Positions 60,021-64,000 of a stretch of 64,000 nucleotides of DNA are shown here, piece by piece (the first letter of the stretch is position 1; each line of letters begins with the position of its first letter). The notes below the pieces were generated by a model. That model did not search any database and was not told the DNA's origin. It was given only the letters and a program-made list of their open reading frames with translations. The DNA is from Pseudoscleropodium purum (taxonomy: Eukaryota; Streptophyta; Bryopsida; Hypnales; Brachytheciaceae), in assembly GCA_963969395.1 (NCBI GenBank), contig OZ017796.1, forward strand, positions 8,558,501-8,622,500, given 5' to 3'. Made by a program: the position numbers and the translations under genes.

Positions 60021-60381
60021 TTGCCATATTGTTTATGAGTTAAATCACTTTTCCACAACTATATTGAGACTTACCGAAGTTGAAGAAGTTAGTCTAGTTG
60101 ATCACCTAAATTCAAGTTGTGAATTTCTAGAGTTGTTTGATTATATTTTCCATCTTCACATTTTCATAGGTGAGAATGCATGTGGTATTGTCACTGGGAG
60201 GGGCACTTACTGTGGAAATGGGTTGAATAACTTTTGTGATTGCAATTAAATCATACCATTTGATTTCTTTTGCTTAATATAGAATACAATTGAGTTTTTT
60301 TGGTCTCACACAAGTAATATTCAATTCTTGCATAATCCCATTAAATTTCAGTTTCGAAAAAACAAAATTCCATTTAATTTT

Positions 60382-62194
60382 CACTACAAAAAAATGAGGG
60401 AAAATGTGACTGCGATAAATGGCTACTATTCTAATGACTACATGATTTCTTTTGCTTAATATAGAATAGTAGTCATTCTGAACATTGACAACTACAAGGG
60501 GACTAGGGCCTCTGCAATCATTTAAGTTTAATCATTTTTATAAATGATTGCAATTTTATTATCACCATCAAAACTAGTGTTGGATGACTGTTTGGATGAA
60601 AAGAATAGTACATGAGGATATAAAGAAAAGAAGTTAAAGAAAATGGAGACTTTGCAGCCATCTTTCAAGCGATTTTTTTCTTTGTCGTGATGTGGACATC
60701 TAAGTCACCAATCATTGAGTAGTCATTTTGCAATTAGGGCAAACCCATTCAAAATTCGATGTGGACATCCACATCAACAATCATTCTAAAGTCATTTTGA
60801 AGTTATGATAGACCTATGAAAAATCCAACATGGACATCCATATTAGAAGTCATTTTCAAGTTATAGCTATAGATCATACACAATACATTACACCATATAC
60901 AATTTGCACCATACATCATATACAATATATCATACATCAATTTTTGCAAATTTTTGCATGGCTTCCAAAGCCACTTAATGTGAGTACAAGGAAGAGAAAT
61001 AACAAGCCTTTATACAAGTAGGGGGTAGTAAGCAAGACAAACCATGTGGAATATGAAAAATGTAGGAAATGAGTTACAAATAATATTTCAAACTTCATTT
61101 AAGCATAGTGAATTATTTCTTTTCAATAAACTTTGAACTAAAAAAAATTGGGTAATCAATCACACTTTCATCTTCAAAAATTCATTTCAGATTTTGAGTC
61201 TCAAATCAAAGTTGTGGACAAATTTTTTGAAAAAAAGATTTGAAAAGATTTTTTTGATATTTTCTTAACATATAGAAGAGTCTTAATCCTCTATCAATTT
61301 ATAGAAGTTAGTATTTTTGTCATAGAGATAATTGTAATCTGCTCATGCATTCAGTACCAAAACGGATTGCCATGAAGATGTTTGAAAACACAACTACAAC
61401 AATCACTGCATTCATTGCTTAGAAGAATAAGTCAACTTTGTCTTCACTAAGAAATGATTTGTTCGTGACAAGGCAAAATCCCACACTCTATGCACCATAT
61501 ATAGTGAATCCCTGTAAAGCCAAAATATCAAATAATTTAGCCAAGTTTGCACATGCTTCTTTTGAAGAACTATTCAAGTAGGTCATATTCAATTGATCCT
61601 TTCTTAATGCACTTCTGTCATACAATCCACCCTCAAAAAGCTAGAAGAAAAATTGGAGAAGGTGATACCTTAAAGCACCCTAAAAATCATCTAAGTCCAT
61701 TCCAGGTGACACATTGTGGTCAATTCAACAAATAAGTCATCTCTGAGTGATACAACAATCATTCTACAATCATTCTAAAGAATGTGAAATCACGACAACT
61801 TACACCATGTTGAATTTCTTTTTCTTTATTCGTTTAGAAAGAATTACTTCCTTGACCTGCCATGCCTTCCAACTACTAGTCAATTACCAGTCATATATAA
61901 ATCAGCAAAAGTCACAAAGAAGTCACAAAATTCACTAAAAAATGATTGTATTGTTCAAAACAACAAAAGCCAGGTCCACGTCAAGAAGACATCAACGTTC
62001 CAGATGTAAAATCATGGATGAAGCGTCACTACCGTCTTGATGTCATCCCCTAGTTGTGAATGTAACTAACAATCAACTATGGTGATTGACATCTTCTGGT
62101 ATTGGTGCAAATAGGAAGCAATAGTCATTCTGTAGTTGTTCTGGATAGTCAGTCATTCTTTTGCAATTGCATTTTTGCCCATTTTCTTGTAGTA
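60382..62194. mobile_element. Non-autonomous CACTA-type element (1,813 bp)
   Basis: The left end is CACTACAAAAAAATGAGGG then AAAATG. The right end read inward is TACTACAAGAAAATGGGC then AAAAATG. Both sides are flanked by TTT (60379-60381 and 62195-62197), fitting the 3-bp duplication of CACTA elements. Short motifs of the AATCATTCT / GTCATTTTG type recur near both ends (about 60460-60860 and 61740-62160), like CACTA subterminal repeats. No transposase frame is present. Confidence 0.8.
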
Positions 62195-62349
62195 TTTCAT
62201 GGTTTTACATGATAAATTGATAATTTAGTGAAAAACATTGGTGATGATATTTCCTAATTTGATTGCAGAGATATGTTATATGTAAGAAACATCCATACAC
62301 ATATGAACTTCTCTTTTTTTGAAACTAATTTCACTTTGATGGTGATTTC

Positions 62350-62589
62350 TTAACCCTTAATAAGCACCCAACACATAGACCCTTCTAAACTCATTCCAAT
62401 CAAACTATCATCTAAAAAAAAATTCACATAAATTGATTGTACCAATTGGTAGAAGAGACAAGCTTGAAGCTCCATGTAGAATGACATGCCCTTTAACATC
62501 ATATTATTGAAAAGATTATAATAATCAAACAAGAAAAATTTTCAATTTTGAGAGGCTAGATTTGAGGCGTTGGGGCACTCAGGGGTTAA
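62350..62589. mobile_element. Short TTAA element with about 23-bp inverted ends (240 bp)
   Basis: The left end is TTAACCCTTAATAAGCACCC followed by AACAC. The right end, read inward, is TTAACCCCTGAGTGCCCC followed by AACGC. The ends agree at most positions and open with the same TTAACCC as the larger elements. The interior is unrelated to A or B. Confidence 0.7.
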
Positions 62590-62639
62590 GAGGCCATGAA
62601 TGTGGCTCTCTACTTTTCTACACTCACATAATTAGATGA

Positions 62640-62870
62640 CCAGCCTTTTTTCAATCCAATATTTGGCCTTATTTTTTTAGCCTAGTGGTGATGCTCCTAT
62701 TAAACAAGGAGCGCTCATATGTATGTGAGCATAGAATCTATGAGTCCATGAGCCTAGGAGTGTATGTTATAAACACCTTCAAATGGTTCTATGTACATAC
62801 CTACAACTAGATTCAAGGCTTGTAGGTTCAAGTCTTTGTATGCTCATGCACTAGCATTGTTGTTATTAAG
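62640..62870 (+). repeat. G repeat, copy 3
   Basis: It shares the order AGCCTAGTGGTGATG, GAGTCCATGAGCCTAGGAG, ATAAACACCTTCAAATGGTT and GTATGCTCATGCACTAGCAT with copy 1. It is diverged and non-coding. Confidence 0.45.
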
Positions 62871-63191
62871 CTTGTTTGGTATGAAATTGAAGATAGAGAA
62901 TACATGTCTACACATAGTTCAAACTTAACGTGAGTGAGGGATGAGGGATGGGGCATTCATTCCATTTATAAAATAACACATTGGATTAGCCATAAGGTAA
63001 AATAGTCCAAAGTGGTCATAATTAGGAGTTTATCCTTATGTCATTACTAAAATTTTATAATTTGTTTCCATATAAAAATAAGTGTGAGAAATAGAAAGAG
63101 AAATTGAAATAATATTTTCTCAACAAAGTACAAATTTGTTCAAATTTTTGAAGTGGATTGCCCAGAAGAGTCTCTAGACTATCCAAAATCA

Positions 63192-63505
63192 ACCAAAAGT
63201 GTTCATAATGGTCATCTCACTCACCTAAAGCAATGACAATATTTCCTAATGTGGAAGGACAAAAAAAGCAACTTCCTACAATGGATTTACACTAAAAAGT
63301 TGGAAGTTCCTAATGAGGTCACTAATCACTTCTTATTGTCATCTAAGACACTGATTGTAGCCCAAATCTCACTTATTGAAAAAACCCATGTAATGGGATC
63401 ATTCTTTAGGTGTTTACTATAGATCTTTTGACCTTAATGGGATGTTCTACCCTATATTCAACCACCATAGCAACTTAGGCAAGCTTTGCCTAATAATTTT
63501 TGTTT
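63192..63505 (-). repeat. J repeat, copy 2, reversed
   Basis: Its reverse complement follows 57805-58127 over the same blocks (TAATGGTCATCTCACTCA; ATGGATTTACACT; TGTAGCCCAAATCTCACTTA). Divergence is substantial, so the two copies are old. Confidence 0.5.
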
Positions 63506-63923
63506 ATACAAAATAGCTAATTTAGGTACATTGTTTTCTATAAGGTTAGGCAAATGTGAAATTATTTTTTTCTTGTTTAGGCCCATGATATCTCCACCAT
63601 ATACAAGGTCAAAATTATCTCCTTCAATATATCTTTAGAATGTAGTATTTTTTAAATGATGGGAGTGAAAATATAATAGGTCGAGATGATGAATAAAATA
63701 TGATCATATGGAAGACAATGTGCTAAACTTGGAAATTGATCTAAGGGGTACTCAAAGAATTGAAGGAGAATTTGAAGTTGTATGGCCTTCCACATCTATG
63801 AGGTGTGACTAGAGAAACTACTCAAGAGACTTTTTTTTCACTAAGGTCTTGAGCCCAATGTTATTTGTACCAAAGACATGCATGGACAATTTTCCCAAAA
63901 TGGTTGCATAAGTATTTATGGAA

Positions 63924-64000
63924 TAATCCCTAAAGTCCCAAAAGTCTCCCAAAGTTTTTGGTAGGTATATATGATCTCAATTTTTGTCATGCTTTTTTAA
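63924..64000 (+). mobile_element. TTAA element, subfamily B, left end, cut by window edge
   Basis: It starts TAATCCCTAAAGTCCC and continues with CTCCCAAAGTTTTTGGTAGG and CTCAATTTTTGTC, resembling the left end of 21662-22581. The window ends after 77 bp. Confidence 0.5.

Noticed and set aside
1..64000. CRISPR arrays, operons or bacterial-type regulation
   Set aside because: No regularly spaced short repeats with unique spacers, and the gene content and repeats are those of a plant nucleus.

Overview
The window looks like nuclear DNA from a land plant with a repeat-rich genome, possibly a seedless plant (moss, lycophyte or fern). The grounds are a plant-type Pelota protein, plant telo-boxes and AAACCCT runs, CACTA-type transposon ends (CACTACAAGAAAA-like), and long AT-rich stretches packed with decayed transposons. 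The species cannot be read from the sequence.

Only one intact protein gene is recognised: an intronless Pelota/Dom34 ribosome-rescue factor at 47414-48550 (+), 378 codons. Its upstream region carries two telo-boxes. Two decayed element-encoded genes are supported: a DDE_1 (pogo/CENP-B-like) transposase carcass at about 9.9-11.2 kb, and a Ty3/gypsy-like gag-protease remnant at about 44.5-46.3 kb.

The AT-rich stretches (about 1-20.3, 21.2-27.2, 32.7-36.1, 41-46.4, 49.8-51 and 59.8-64 kb) are dominated by non-autonomous elements. The largest group is a set of 0.7-0.95 kb elements that begin TTAACCCCTAAAG and end with its inverse. Full or near-full copies lie at 410-1341, 5074-5988, 6811-7765, 8974-9898, 15925-16850, 21662-22581, 35290-36109 and 42583-43953, with truncated ones elsewhere. 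One copy (35290-36109) has a related empty site inside the window (59880-59883, a single TTAA), so the target duplication is TTAA, the hallmark of piggyBac-type transposition. Other elements are a TA- or TTAA-flanked family (128-405; 50812-51095), two CACTA elements (32791-33012; 60382-62194), foldback elements (about 1492-1801, 7863-8092, 42813-43107, 43155-43309) and a 240-bp short TTAA element (62350-62589).

The less AT-rich stretches (about 27.3-32.6, 36.2-41, 46.4-49.8 and 51-59.7 kb) hold the Pelota gene, a threefold 240-bp tandem repeat with exon-like ends, several diverged two-copy repeats, simple repeats and unidentified sequence with no convincing gene. A GC-rich block at 20.37-20.97 kb resembles plant organelle DNA and contains an 11-bp tandem repeat.
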